Assembly: GCA_031263725.1 (NCBI GenBank) | Contig: JAISFF010000064.1 | Coordinates: forward strand, 1 to 33,947 | Length of the DNA: 33,947 bases | Direction: 5' to 3' | Source of the DNA: Lysobacteraceae bacterium | Lineage (GTDB): Bacteria; Pseudomonadota; Gammaproteobacteria; Xanthomonadales; Xanthomonadaceae | Shown: positions 1 through 8,402 of the stretch, in pieces | Layout: each line of letters starts with the position of its first letter | Position numbering within the stretch: position 1 is the first letter of the stretch | Position numbers and translations under genes: made by a program | The notes under the pieces: generated by a model | Database searches by the model: none | Told to the model about the DNA's origin: nothing | What the model saw: the letters and a program-made list of their open reading frames with translations, nothing else

Positions 1-133
1 GTGGCGTTGAACAGCAGGCACATGATGAACAACGGACCCAGGCCGACGAACAAGGCCATCGCTATCTTGTTCATCATCAATGCCGTACCGCCCACCAGCG
101 CGGGCCCGCCGATGCCGACTGCGGCATACAGCT
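1..133 (-). pseudogene. 5'-truncated second copy of virB6 (runs off window edge)
   Basis: These 133 bases match positions 1308-1440 inside the intact virB6 with only three mismatches (36, 90 and 120). They encode the stretch matching VirB6 residues about 163-205, a membrane segment. All three mismatches fall at third codon positions and are synonymous. The match stops abruptly at 133, where virB6 continues with codons for its N-terminal half but this copy runs into unrelated sequence. The part seen therefore lacks residues 1-162, and the rest of the C-terminal half would lie to the left of the window. No start codon with a clear ribosome site precedes it, so it is probably a broken or recombinant copy. 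It could still be the 3' part of a rearranged gene whose continuation is not visible. Confidence 0.8.
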
Positions 134-163
134 CCTTAACGAAAAGCCCATCACACCTATAGG

Positions 164-676
164 CTATCGACTGCGAAGTACCGGTAAACTACATCCTTGG
201 TAATCGACCGTGCAATTACTGGTCTGACCAACACAGCGCTCCATCGCTTTCGAAGCAGCTTCTTGAGAAGAACTGCCATTTCCTGGGAAACCCCACCCAT
301 CCCCCCAAGCGAATGCACCACATGTATTGGAGTATCTCATGACAACCTGACAGTCTCTTCCACCTTTTCGGCGGCATGAAGAAACTGCAGACCGTTCCGC
401 CTGCCGCTGATTCCGCATGTTATCAACGCCGGTAATACCGATACTCGGTTCTGCCTTATCCGCGGCAACTGCACCATACCGTTCCACCCAATATTGCTGA
501 GGAACTCTTGGTCCAGATGAATACGATGGATCCCGCACTCGATAACTTTCCGCTACATCGGGTGGCATATAAGTACAAGGAATGTTACCTATCCCTGTCC
601 CTGGCATACACTGCGCATGTAGAGAGCCAGAAAGTACTAGCAGAATAACAAGAAAGAAAAATCTACTCGCATTCAT
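164..676 (-). CDS. Secreted DUF4189 domain protein at the distal end of the T4SS operon
   Basis: This is a 170-residue protein with an N-terminal Sec signal (hydrophobic residues 6-19, probable cleavage after SLHA at 21). A Cys-containing C-terminal domain starts at about residue 62 with RYGAVAAD and continues through CxxKGGRDCQVV, a central CGAFAWG and a final Cys-rich segment (CTVDYQGC). This pattern fits the DUF4189 family. Several cysteines suggest disulfides in the periplasm. AGAGGA lies 8 bases before the ATG. The gene is 120 bases downstream of virB6 on the same strand and is followed by a fragment of a second virB6. Its base composition is more AT-rich than most of the T4SS genes. No catalytic motif is visible. 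By position it could be a T4SS effector accessory or an immunity protein; that role is inference. I do not see an XVIP-type C-terminal secretion domain. Confidence 0.8.
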   Translation of the reverse strand: MNASRFFFLVILLVLSGSLHAQCMPGTGIGNIPCTYMPPDVAESYRVRDPSYSSGPRVPQQYWVERYGAVAADKAEPSIGITGVDNMRNQRQAERSAVSSCRRKGGRDCQVVMRYSNTCGAFAWGDGWGFPGNGSSSQEAASKAMERCVGQTSNCTVDYQGCSLPVLRSR

Positions 677-796
677 TTATCAATCCTCTTGATGGTAGTT
701 CGAGTTATTCAATTATTTTTTACCTTGTTTCACCACATCATCCGTCACTCCTGACGAACCACCACCCGTACGAAAGGCACACCAGTACTGTAATTC

Positions 797-1924
797 TTAG
801 GTTTTGAAGGATGAACCTTGCTTTACTGTATCTACCACGGCTCCACTACTCCCACCAGAAACCTTATTAGACAGTCCTACTATAGCTGTATCAGTTTTAA
901 CCGGTGGTGATGGTGAAGCTGCGCCTGAGCCCGAACTATGACTTGCCTGAGCCCCCGCCTGCCCATAATACGGCGATACCGGCGGCGCGCCTGCACCTGG
1001 TGCAGCACCTGGTCCACCCCCTGTAGCAATTTGGTTATATGGATTGAAGTTCCCCATCACGCCGTTGAAAAATGCCGCCGCCATAGGCGGGGAGCTGATG
1101 ATCAGTATCGACAATATCAGGCCCAGCCCTCCCGATTGCAGCGCCCGGCTGGAGATGCCTTCGTTGATATGGAGAAGCTGCCCCACCCAGAACGCTTCGG
1201 CCACCGCCAACACCATGTCCAGCGCAATACTGACCATGATGGTCAGCACCGCCAGGGAGAACATCGTGCCTATGCCATAGTACAGCCACTTCTGGAACAG
1301 AGGCTTGGTGGCGTTGAACAGCAGGCACATGATGAACAACGGGCCCAGGCCGACGAACAAGGCCATCGCTATCTTGTTCATCATCAATGCCGTACCCCCC
1401 ACCAGCGCGGGCCCGCCGATGCCGACCGCGGCATACAGCTGTGCCTTGTTCTTGGATTCCCGCAGCGCATCGCTTTTCCCGGGATCGATGGCATCGATGG
1501 TCAGCAGCGCCAACTGCATCTTGCTCAGCGAGCTGTCGATGCGATCCATCATGTCCCCGTCCGAACCGGTGACCAGGCGGGAAACAGCGCCGCTCAGGCC
1601 GTCGGTCAAACGGGTATAAAGATCGGAGCTGATGGCGCCGGCGCCGGTGGCGACGCCAATGATCAGCAAAGCGCGCAGCGAGTTGGTCACCAACGCCATC
1701 ATCGGCTCGCGCGATTGCCCGGTCACGATGCGGAATCCCTGAATCATGATCCAGATAGTCAACAACGTAAGAGCGATGCTTCCCATCAGGGCCATCGTCT
1801 GACCGAGCAGATCCGCCGCAAAATTATCGATTTTCTTGTGGATGAAACGCTTGACCAATACAAAGAAAACCACATTGCTCGTATCGGAAAGCGATGCCAA
1901 CGGCACAATCAAACGGGTCAACAC
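797..1924 (-). CDS. virB6: VirB6, polytopic inner-membrane T4SS subunit
   Basis: 375 residues. Several strongly hydrophobic segments (about 44-64, 84-100, 166-204, 218-242 and 263-287) form the VirB6/TrbL-type membrane core of the translocation channel. A low-complexity tail rich in Gly, Pro, Ala and Ser follows from about residue 303. The start is GTG, preceded by a strong GGGGG ribosome site 6 bases upstream; no ATG in frame is better placed. It follows virB5 by 88 bases and ends 120 bases before the DUF4189 gene, the expected end of a Xanthomonas-type virB operon. Residues 163-205 are repeated in a second partial copy at the left edge of the window. Identity is supported by position plus membrane topology, since VirB6 proteins share little sequence. 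Confidence 0.88.
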   Translation of the reverse strand: MLTRLIVPLASLSDTSNVVFFVLVKRFIHKKIDNFAADLLGQTMALMGSIALTLLTIWIMIQGFRIVTGQSREPMMALVTNSLRALLIIGVATGAGAISSDLYTRLTDGLSGAVSRLVTGSDGDMMDRIDSSLSKMQLALLTIDAIDPGKSDALRESKNKAQLYAAVGIGGPALVGGTALMMNKIAMALFVGLGPLFIMCLLFNATKPLFQKWLYYGIGTMFSLAVLTIMVSIALDMVLAVAEAFWVGQLLHINEGISSRALQSGGLGLILSILIISSPPMAAAFFNGVMGNFNPYNQIATGGGPGAAPGAGAPPVSPYYGQAGAQASHSSGSGAASPSPPVKTDTAIVGLSNKVSGGSSGAVVDTVKQGSSFKT

Positions 1925-2012
1925 GATAGCCCCCTTTTCCCTTTAATCTACCCAATCAAATGCCGGGGCGCGAAGGAATGCCCTGACGGCACGCCTTCGA
2001 TGCCCTCAACGC

Positions 2013-2795
2013 TTAGTCGTTCAGCTCCAACGCGCCCTCCAACAGGGCGCCCTGGATCGCCGAACCAACAACGCCATGCAATCCACGCCGGTTGGTACCA
2101 CGCATCGCGCGTTGCGCCAGCACTTCCTGCTCCTGATACAGGCCCTGAATATAGACATCGAGGGCCTTGTTGTTCGCATCCCAGTACGAAACCTCGGTTT
2201 GCAGTTCAGCGGTGAAGCGGATCGCATCATTGGTATTGGTCTGCAAGCCACCGCTACTTTCGCCAACGCCAGCACGCCCACTATCGATGATGTTGTACTC
2301 TCTGCCCATCTGCTCCAGCTTCTGAAGCAGATCCACAGTGCGATTGAACTTGTCGTTCTCCGCATACACGATACGCGCGCAGACTTCCTGTTGCTGCTGA
2401 GGAATGTTTCCGTCCAAGTCAACCTTGAAAATGGTGCTCAGAAGATCGAATCCGAAGCTGCTGGGGGCATCCGGACAACGGGTTTCCATACCAGCGTCCT
2501 TCTTCCGGGGCGTCATCGAAGTGGACAGATTCATGCCACCGGAAGTGAAGTTCTGCATCTGCGTCAATTGCTGCTGCAGGACGCCAAGCTGGTCTTTGAC
2601 CACACTCAACTGTTCAACCAGCGACTCCACCTCTTCCATCGAATTGAGAGCGGTCATCAGGTTCTGCACGAAGTTGGTCGGGTCAAAGACGGGGATTGCA
2701 TTCGCATTCGTCGAGCACAGCCCAACCGTCAGAAAAGCGGAGAGCATTCCGACCTTGATCCTGGATTTACGATTCTTCTTTGTTGTAACGCTCAT
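2013..2795 (-). CDS. virB5: VirB5, minor pilus/tip component of the T4SS
   Basis: 260 residues from the ATG chosen here, which has AAGGGGA 6 bases upstream; longer in-frame starts lack this spacing. A signal peptide is visible: basic residues (KKNRKSR), a hydrophobic core and a probable ANA cleavage site, followed by IPVFDP. The mature protein is mostly helical and Gln-rich (the region with EQLSVVKDQLGVLQQQL), as expected for VirB5, whose helical bundle sits at the pilus tip and contacts target cells. It lies between virB4 (56 bases upstream) and virB6, the canonical order. VirB5 sequences diverge greatly, so the assignment relies on size, export signal, helical character and gene order. Confidence 0.82.
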   Translation of the reverse strand: MSVTTKKNRKSRIKVGMLSAFLTVGLCSTNANAIPVFDPTNFVQNLMTALNSMEEVESLVEQLSVVKDQLGVLQQQLTQMQNFTSGGMNLSTSMTPRKKDAGMETRCPDAPSSFGFDLLSTIFKVDLDGNIPQQQQEVCARIVYAENDKFNRTVDLLQKLEQMGREYNIIDSGRAGVGESSGGLQTNTNDAIRFTAELQTEVSYWDANNKALDVYIQGLYQEQEVLAQRAMRGTNRRGLHGVVGSAIQGALLEGALELND

Positions 2796-2851
2796 TATCA
2801 TTCCCCTTTGTTTCACCATGTCCCATGGAATAGTAAATTGAATGCTATACC

Positions 2852-5311
2852 TTATCGAGCCATCCCGACACGTCTGCCACCCTGTGCGGATGCACCCTTG
2901 CCCGAACCCTTGCGCTGATCGTAGAAATCCTGCAACCAGTCCGATGGCACCAGGTCATTCGGCGTGACCCCCTTGCCTTCAGCCTTCCCGCTGATGATGT
3001 GGTGCATGATCTCGATATTGTCCGTCGACGAAGAGATCACCGCCAGCGCATCGTCCATGCCGCGCAGGTTCAACTGACAGACGCTGGAAGCGTGGCCCTG
3101 CTTGACCAGGAAGCAGCGCGAGCGCTCGTCCAAGCCGACGACCACCTTGAACTCAGCCTCGGTCAGCTTCAGACCGTCCATGTAGTCCTCGCGGCTGGCA
3201 TTGGGATTGGGCAGCAGGATCAGCGTCGCGGTCTGCTCGATCAGCGCCGCCGAGATATCGCTGGCCAACGCATCCTCGGGGCTCTGCGTGGCGAAGATGC
3301 CCAGGCCGTTCTGCTTACGGATGGTCTTCTGCTTGTTCTTGGCGAACTCCTTCAGACCGCCGCCGCCATCGAGAATCTTCCAGAACTCGTCCATCACGTA
3401 GATCAGGCGACGCCCGTCGATCAGGGATTCCAGACGGTGCAGCAGGTAATTGATGACCGGGATGCGCGCCTCGGGATTGTCGAGGATCTCGGTATAGTCG
3501 AAGCCGATGATGCTGGCCTTCTCCAGATCGATGATGTCCTGGGGATTGTCGAACACCCAGCCCATCGAATTGCCGGCCGTCCACTTGCGCAGGCGTGCGA
3601 ACAGGCTGTCGTCGCCCATGTTCGGCAGGCTCTTCTGGAAGTTGGTCATGGTGCGCAGGCGCATCGGCGTATCCAGGATGCTCTCGACCGCGCGGAAGAT
3701 GTCCTCTTCCTCGCGGGCGGTGTACTGGCTCTTGCCGCACAGCACCTTGATCAGATCGGCCAGGAACTGGATGTTGGATTCGTTGCGCTCGCACTGGAAC
3801 GGGTTGAAGCCGGTCGGCTGGCCGTTGTCCAGCGCCAGATAGTTGCCGCCGCAGGCGCGCACGAAGATTTCCGCGCCGCGATCCTTGTCGAAGAAGAAGA
3901 TGGTCGGCACCGGGTCCAGCTTCTGCACCTGGCTGAGCAGGAAGTTGATCAACGCGGTCTTACCGGTACCCGATTTGCCGATCACCATGGTGTTGGCAAT
4001 GGCCTTTTCCCCGAATGAATTCTCGGCCGGGTGCGTGGCGTGGAAATTGAAATAGTAGGGCTGCCCGTTGGTGGTCTGCAGTGTGGTGACGCATTCGCCC
4101 CACGGATTGTTCTCCTTCTTGCCCGAAGCGAAGTTGTGCAACGGGGACAGGCCGAGGAAATTCAGCGAGCTGACATTCGCCAGCCGGGTGCGGTAAGCCC
4201 AGTTGGCCGGAAACTGCGAATAGAACGACGCGGTGACGGCAATGTCCTCCTTGATCGACACGAAGCCGGAATTGGACAGCTCGGCGCGGGTAGCCGATAT
4301 GTTCTGCGCCAGACTCTGCTGCGAGTCCGCATAGATGGCGATGGTGAAATGGTATTCGCCCAGGACGAAGTTGCCCGAAGCGAGCTGGTCCATGGCATAG
4401 TCCATTTCGACGATCTGGCTGACAGCCTTGTCACCCGAGGAGATCATCATGCCCTTGGTGCGTTCGAGCACCTTCAATGCTTCCTGGCGCCCCATCGGGG
4501 TAAAGGAATGCGTGACCACGTATTCGAGGTCGAGATACTTCAGGCCGTTCAAGATGCCCGGATAGGTACCGTCGGTATATTCCTTTATGTTCAGCATGGC
4601 GCCGAAATGGTTGACGCCATTCGGAGTGGTAATGACGAAATCGCCGGTCTTGGCCGAAAAGATGTTGCGGCTGACCGGAAGATAGTCACTGACGGGCGCC
4701 TGCAGAACCGGTACCGGCTCGTCGATACGGTTCAGCAGGTAACCGAAGAACTCCAGCGTCTCGGAGAACACCACCCCGTTGCTGGCTTCGTACATGCCCA
4801 ACCGATAAGGCGCGTAATCCTTCAGAACGGCCTCGAGATTGCTGGCCAGTTCCAGGATCTTGGCAATCGCCTGATCCTGCTCGGACTGCAACCGCTCGGT
4901 ATTGGAAGACTTTTCCTTGAAGCGCTTTCCGGTCACGACAGGACGATAGATCATCGTCAGGTAGAGTTCGTTCTGCATGATCCGTTGCGATGACAGCACG
5001 CCATAGTATTCGTCCGACAAGCGTTGGTTGAAGACCTGGCGGAATTTGCTGTGGTCGGCGAGCCGCCGACGCCGGCGCACATCGTGAACCCAGAACGCCA
5101 CGTTCTCGAAATCGGGCGCACGCAAGGTCTGCAGCATCCGGTTGAAAGTATTATGGCGATGTTCGATTTCCCACTCTTCCCTGCCGACGAACGGCAGCCC
5201 GCCCAGGAACCAGGTCATCATGTAGTCGCCACCCTTGGTCTTCACCACGGTTGGCGACACATGGGTCGAGAGCGGAATGAAATCGCTAATGGGAGCGTCT
5301 GGACTGAACAT
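2852..5311 (-). CDS. virB4: VirB4, T4SS ATPase
   Basis: 819 residues, the usual VirB4 size. The N-terminal half (to about residue 420) is the CagE/TrbE/VirB4 domain that contacts the inner-membrane complex. The C-terminal half is a RecA-like ATPase with Walker A GKSGTGKT at 445-452 and Walker B LIYVMDEFWK with Asp641/Glu642. It powers substrate transfer and pilus assembly at the cytoplasmic face of the inner membrane. The C-terminus ends in a Gly/Lys/Arg-rich tail. GAGA lies just upstream of the ATG. It follows virB3 by 70 bases and precedes virB5. Both nucleotide-binding motifs are intact, so the protein should be functional. Confidence 0.97.
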   Translation of the reverse strand: MFSPDAPISDFIPLSTHVSPTVVKTKGGDYMMTWFLGGLPFVGREEWEIEHRHNTFNRMLQTLRAPDFENVAFWVHDVRRRRRLADHSKFRQVFNQRLSDEYYGVLSSQRIMQNELYLTMIYRPVVTGKRFKEKSSNTERLQSEQDQAIAKILELASNLEAVLKDYAPYRLGMYEASNGVVFSETLEFFGYLLNRIDEPVPVLQAPVSDYLPVSRNIFSAKTGDFVITTPNGVNHFGAMLNIKEYTDGTYPGILNGLKYLDLEYVVTHSFTPMGRQEALKVLERTKGMMISSGDKAVSQIVEMDYAMDQLASGNFVLGEYHFTIAIYADSQQSLAQNISATRAELSNSGFVSIKEDIAVTASFYSQFPANWAYRTRLANVSSLNFLGLSPLHNFASGKKENNPWGECVTTLQTTNGQPYYFNFHATHPAENSFGEKAIANTMVIGKSGTGKTALINFLLSQVQKLDPVPTIFFFDKDRGAEIFVRACGGNYLALDNGQPTGFNPFQCERNESNIQFLADLIKVLCGKSQYTAREEEDIFRAVESILDTPMRLRTMTNFQKSLPNMGDDSLFARLRKWTAGNSMGWVFDNPQDIIDLEKASIIGFDYTEILDNPEARIPVINYLLHRLESLIDGRRLIYVMDEFWKILDGGGGLKEFAKNKQKTIRKQNGLGIFATQSPEDALASDISAALIEQTATLILLPNPNASREDYMDGLKLTEAEFKVVVGLDERSRCFLVKQGHASSVCQLNLRGMDDALAVISSSTDNIEIMHHIISGKAEGKGVTPNDLVPSDWLQDFYDQRKGSGKGASAQGGRRVGMAR

Positions 5312-5381
5312 AATTCTCGAATCGACTCAATGTTTCGTTGCTTCTTGCCTGGCGATCACGGATGAAACCCGCCGGGATGGG

Positions 5382-5693
5382 CTACTTCCGTGCCTTGCCC
5401 GCTGAACCGCGGTAAGCATTCGCACTGAATATCCACATCCCGGCATGTTGCTGCAGGTTCCTGATCTTGATCCGAAACTGCAGCCGCAAGCCCAGCAACC
5501 TGAAAATCATTTCATCGCGCTTGGCCATCATCCGCATGATGAAGATGAAGATCGGGGCCAATACCAGAAACCACATGTTGAAGTAGAAAGCTGGCAGCAG
5601 CCCCGCGCTTGCACCGATGAAGAAGGGAATATAGGGAACGCCCAGGAACATCGCTGGGCGTGTACATCCCCTAAAGAGAACGTCCTTGCGCAT
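5382..5693 (-). CDS. virB3: VirB3, inner-membrane T4SS subunit
   Basis: 103 residues. The protein opens with MRKDVLFRGCTRPAMFLGVP, the typical VirB3 N-terminus, followed by two close hydrophobic segments (about 16-35 and 38-54) and a basic C-terminal half. VirB3 partners VirB4 at the inner membrane. The ATG begins 2 bases after the virB2 stop codon, so the two are almost certainly co-transcribed and translationally linked. The size matches the family. Confidence 0.93.
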   Translation of the reverse strand: MRKDVLFRGCTRPAMFLGVPYIPFFIGASAGLLPAFYFNMWFLVLAPIFIFIMRMMAKRDEMIFRLLGLRLQFRIKIRNLQQHAGMWIFSANAYRGSAGKARK

Positions 5694-5695
5694 AT

Positions 5696-6061
5696 TCAGG
5701 CATATGCCGAGATGATGGTCGTGACCATCGACGTGCAGGCGCTGCCCTGGTCACCGATGATCATCTTGGCCACCTGGCCGGCGGCGCCGATCAGGAACGC
5801 ACCAATCAGGATCGGGGCCACGTCGGAGATGCGCTTGTGCGCAAAAGCGATCTGGTAGCCACAGAAGATGATCGCGATGGTCACGACAGCGATCGAGGCC
5901 ATGTTCAACAGATTGTTGATGTTGGACAGGAAGCCGCAGACCTCGGTGTCGGTTCCGGCGAAATCCTGCGCCAGCACCGCGTTGGGGATAACCAGGAACG
6001 CAACGAACAGTGCCGCCGTCAGCGTCGTCGTCAAAGAGTTCTTCAATTTCACGATATTCAT
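5696..6061 (-). CDS. virB2: VirB2, major pilin precursor
   Basis: 121 residues from an ATG with AGGGAGA 6-7 bases upstream; a TTG two codons earlier is open but worse placed. It has a long signal sequence ending in AVLA at about residue 31, then a mature pilin of about 90 residues with two hydrophobic helices (about 53-73 and 82-102) separated by a short basic loop (HKRISD), the VirB2 hairpin topology. Two Cys in the mature part (CGF and ACTSM) could form a disulfide. The subunits would polymerise into the T4SS pilus. It lies between virB1 and virB3 as expected. Confidence 0.93.
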   Translation of the reverse strand: MNIVKLKNSLTTTLTAALFVAFLVIPNAVLAQDFAGTDTEVCGFLSNINNLLNMASIAVVTIAIIFCGYQIAFAHKRISDVAPILIGAFLIGAAGQVAKMIIGDQGSACTSMVTTIISAYA

Positions 6062-6140
6062 CAACAATCTCCCTTCTTATAAACCAGTTAAAATTTACGC
6101 TAATCTGTTTAGCTGCTTGATTACTGCATCGTTTGTCACA

Positions 6141-7079
6141 TTAAAAGACAAATGCTTCGTCCACCTCTCCACCATTCTGTTTCCTTGCATTCTCCGCATT
6201 TGCGTTCTCACCGTTTGAAACTGCCGGACCTTCCGGCACTCCCCCCATTTCCGGCAGTGCGATGCCGCCGGTAAATTCCTCGCGGCGCGTCGGCCGGGCC
6301 TGCATACCCGCAGCCCGGCCGGTGGCCACCGGTTGTGTCCGCGCCCGCGCCGCGGCAATCAATGCCGCCTCGGGATCCATCCGTGAGGTTGCCGCCTGCA
6401 TGGCGACAGTCTGCACGGTGGCCGCACGCACGACATCCTGCCCTCTCTGCTCCAAAGGCATCTGCAGGGATTGGGCGGGATTTCCGTCATTCTGATAGGT
6501 CAGGCTGGCCACGGCTTCCACCCGGGAAACCGGCTGGGTCCGTCCCGACTGCAACGGAAAGGCACGGCCGGGGTTCGCCTGCGGCGCGGGCGACCGGCCT
6601 ATGACCTCGATCGGAGCGGCGGTCAGCGCGCGTTGCGGCGCATTGTTACCGCTCCACATGGAGTCGAATATCTTCTGTACATACCCGTGCCGGAAACCAG
6701 TCACGAAGTTGCCCGAGTAATAGCAACTGAAGGACTTGCCCCAGTCCCCATCCGCCCTGCTGTAGCATTCGGCGAGGATGCGGGAACCGGCCTGCAGATT
6801 GGTACAGGTATCGAAAGCTTTTTCGTAGGAATCGATGCCGTACTTCGCCAGGTTGTAGCGGTTGACCTGCGCGAGCCCGAGGGAGAAGTTGTAGCCGCGG
6901 CTTTCCAGCATACGGACCGTGGACAGCGCCTCCTGAAGATCGTGGGGCTGACGCACCAGCCGACCGCCCACTACACCAATGGCAAAAGGGTTATACGACG
7001 ATTCGACGCGGACCACGTGATGCATCACGTCCACGGGAACTGCCAGATTTGGGCAATTCATCAATTCCAAGCCAAACAT
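6141..7079 (-). CDS. virB1: VirB1, lytic transglycosylase of the T4SS
   Basis: 312 residues. Residues about 10-145 form an SLT (goose-lysozyme-like) domain. The catalytic Glu26 is in VVRVESSYNPFAIG, followed by the family motifs SLGLAQVN and CTNLQAGSRILAECYSRA. It would cut peptidoglycan locally so that the channel can cross the cell wall. The C-terminal 160 residues are low-complexity, rich in Pro, Ala, Arg and Gln. No classical Sec signal is evident at the N-terminus, so export may need another route or a missed start. A run of G (GGGGGGG) a few bases before the ATG is the ribosome site. It begins a sub-operon separated from virB11 by 254 bases that carry a likely promoter. Confidence 0.93.
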   Translation of the reverse strand: MFGLELMNCPNLAVPVDVMHHVVRVESSYNPFAIGVVGGRLVRQPHDLQEALSTVRMLESRGYNFSLGLAQVNRYNLAKYGIDSYEKAFDTCTNLQAGSRILAECYSRADGDWGKSFSCYYSGNFVTGFRHGYVQKIFDSMWSGNNAPQRALTAAPIEVIGRSPAPQANPGRAFPLQSGRTQPVSRVEAVASLTYQNDGNPAQSLQMPLEQRGQDVVRAATVQTVAMQAATSRMDPEAALIAAARARTQPVATGRAAGMQARPTRREEFTGGIALPEMGGVPEGPAVSNGENANAENARKQNGGEVDEAFVF

Positions 7080-7193
7080 ACACCCCCCCTATAACACTGC
7101 CTTCGTCACCACTTGTCGATACGCCCTGGACTCCCGCTCAAACTCCTTGCTTGAGGTGGGTGAATCGATATCTGGCAAGCTGAACGATACGCC

Positions 7194-7223
7194 CATGATT
7201 CATTGATATATCAATCATGTCAA
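7194..7223 (-). promoter_or_regulatory. Putative promoter with palindromic operator upstream of virB1
   Basis: On the minus strand there is a perfect TTGACA (-35, 7218-7223) and, 17 bases on, AATCAT (4 of 6 for -10, 7195-7200). The spacer holds a perfect 14-base palindrome ATTGATATATCAAT (7202-7215). An overlapping inverted repeat, CATGATT/AATCATG (7194-7200 and 7213-7219), covers the -10 side. The region is notably AT-rich and lies in the only gap over 200 bases within the operon (7080-7333), about 116 bases before the virB1 start. The layout suggests a repressor site that would occlude RNA polymerase. The rest of the gap shows no gene. Confidence 0.5.
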
Positions 7224-7333
7224 TAGATTGTTAGCATCATTCAAGATTACTGGAGTCCAGGGCAACCGATCCATTGATCGCACACCGGACGCAACCGCTT
7301 GCATTCCACTTGCCACATCAAATAAACAAACTA

Positions 7334-8380
7334 TCAAACACCACCATGCAATAACCTTTGTGGATCGAAATCGATACCGGTGATATAACGCCGTCCCTGA
7401 TGCGCCTTGATATGCACCACGATATCGATGGTCATCATCAGGAGGCGCTTGATCGTATCAAACTCCAAGCCTGCCCCCTCGGCCGATGCCTTGACCATCA
7501 GCGCAAGCTGGTCCCAGGTCTGGGCAGTGCTTCCCGAGTGGCAGCTCGTGATCGAGCCAGGATGACCCGAAGCGCAGTTACGGATGAAGTAGAAGGATTC
7601 GTCGCCGCGCAACTCGGCCAGGATGATGCGATCCGGCTTCATGCGCAGACAGGCTTCCATGCAGCTCTTGGCGGTCACATTGCTGGCGCTCTGCCCACCT
7701 TTGGAATACAGCAGATGGACCACGTTGGGCTGGCCGATGAAGAGCTCCCGCGCATCCTCGATGGTCACCAGTCGCTCGCTGTCCGGAATGTGGTTGACCA
7801 GCGACTTCATGAAGGTGGTCTTGCCGCTGCCGGTGGCACCGGATACCACGACGTTCTTCTTGTATTGAACGGACTTCTTGAAGAACTCCGAATAATTGCG
7901 CTGCGCGCGCAACTCCAGCAGTTCCTTGTCGTAATCGCTGATGTCGGTGACCTGTTCCAGGATCTCGTCGAAAAAACCGTCTTCCTTGTACTGCTGCAAC
8001 GTCTTGGTCTGCTTCGACGGGAGGCGGATCGTGATCGATACCTTGCCTGGGTCGCACGCGGGCGGAATCACGAATTGCGCACGTTCCCCGGTCGGGAAGG
8101 TCAGCGAAACGACCGGGTCCACATCGGTGATCCGCTGTCCGGTGTTGCTCTCGTTGACGACCGCGGTACAGAACTGGCGCGCCCGGTCGAAGGTCAATGT
8201 GGGCACTTCGACATGGCGCCAGCCAGCGTTCGTCTCCAGATACAGCTCCCCCGGCCTGTTGATGCAGATTTCCGTGACTTCCGGGGAATTCATGTATTCG
8301 AGGATTCCAAGTATCTCGTACTGGTATTCGAGAAACTCGCTGGAAACCTTCGCGACTGGAGAGTCGTCAATATCTACCAC
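7334..8380 (-). CDS. virB11: VirB11, hexameric secretion ATPase
   Basis: 348 residues from a GTG start preceded by AGGAAGGG at 7 bases. A longer reading to an ATG at 8443 would overlap the end of virB10 and has no comparable site. The N-terminal domain precedes a RecA-type ATPase with Walker A GATGSGKT (181-188), an Asp box ending TIEDARELF, Walker B RIILAELRG (251-259) and the His box SGHPGSITSCHS (271-282). All motifs are intact. The family forms a hexameric ring on the cytoplasmic side that works with VirB4 and VirD4. It starts 22 bases after the virB10 stop. Confidence 0.95.
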   Translation of the reverse strand: MVDIDDSPVAKVSSEFLEYQYEILGILEYMNSPEVTEICINRPGELYLETNAGWRHVEVPTLTFDRARQFCTAVVNESNTGQRITDVDPVVSLTFPTGERAQFVIPPACDPGKVSITIRLPSKQTKTLQQYKEDGFFDEILEQVTDISDYDKELLELRAQRNYSEFFKKSVQYKKNVVVSGATGSGKTTFMKSLVNHIPDSERLVTIEDARELFIGQPNVVHLLYSKGGQSASNVTAKSCMEACLRMKPDRIILAELRGDESFYFIRNCASGHPGSITSCHSGSTAQTWDQLALMVKASAEGAGLEFDTIKRLLMMTIDIVVHIKAHQGRRYITGIDFDPQRLLHGGV

Positions 8381-8402
8381 AACACTGCCCTTCCTGTTCC
8401 GG

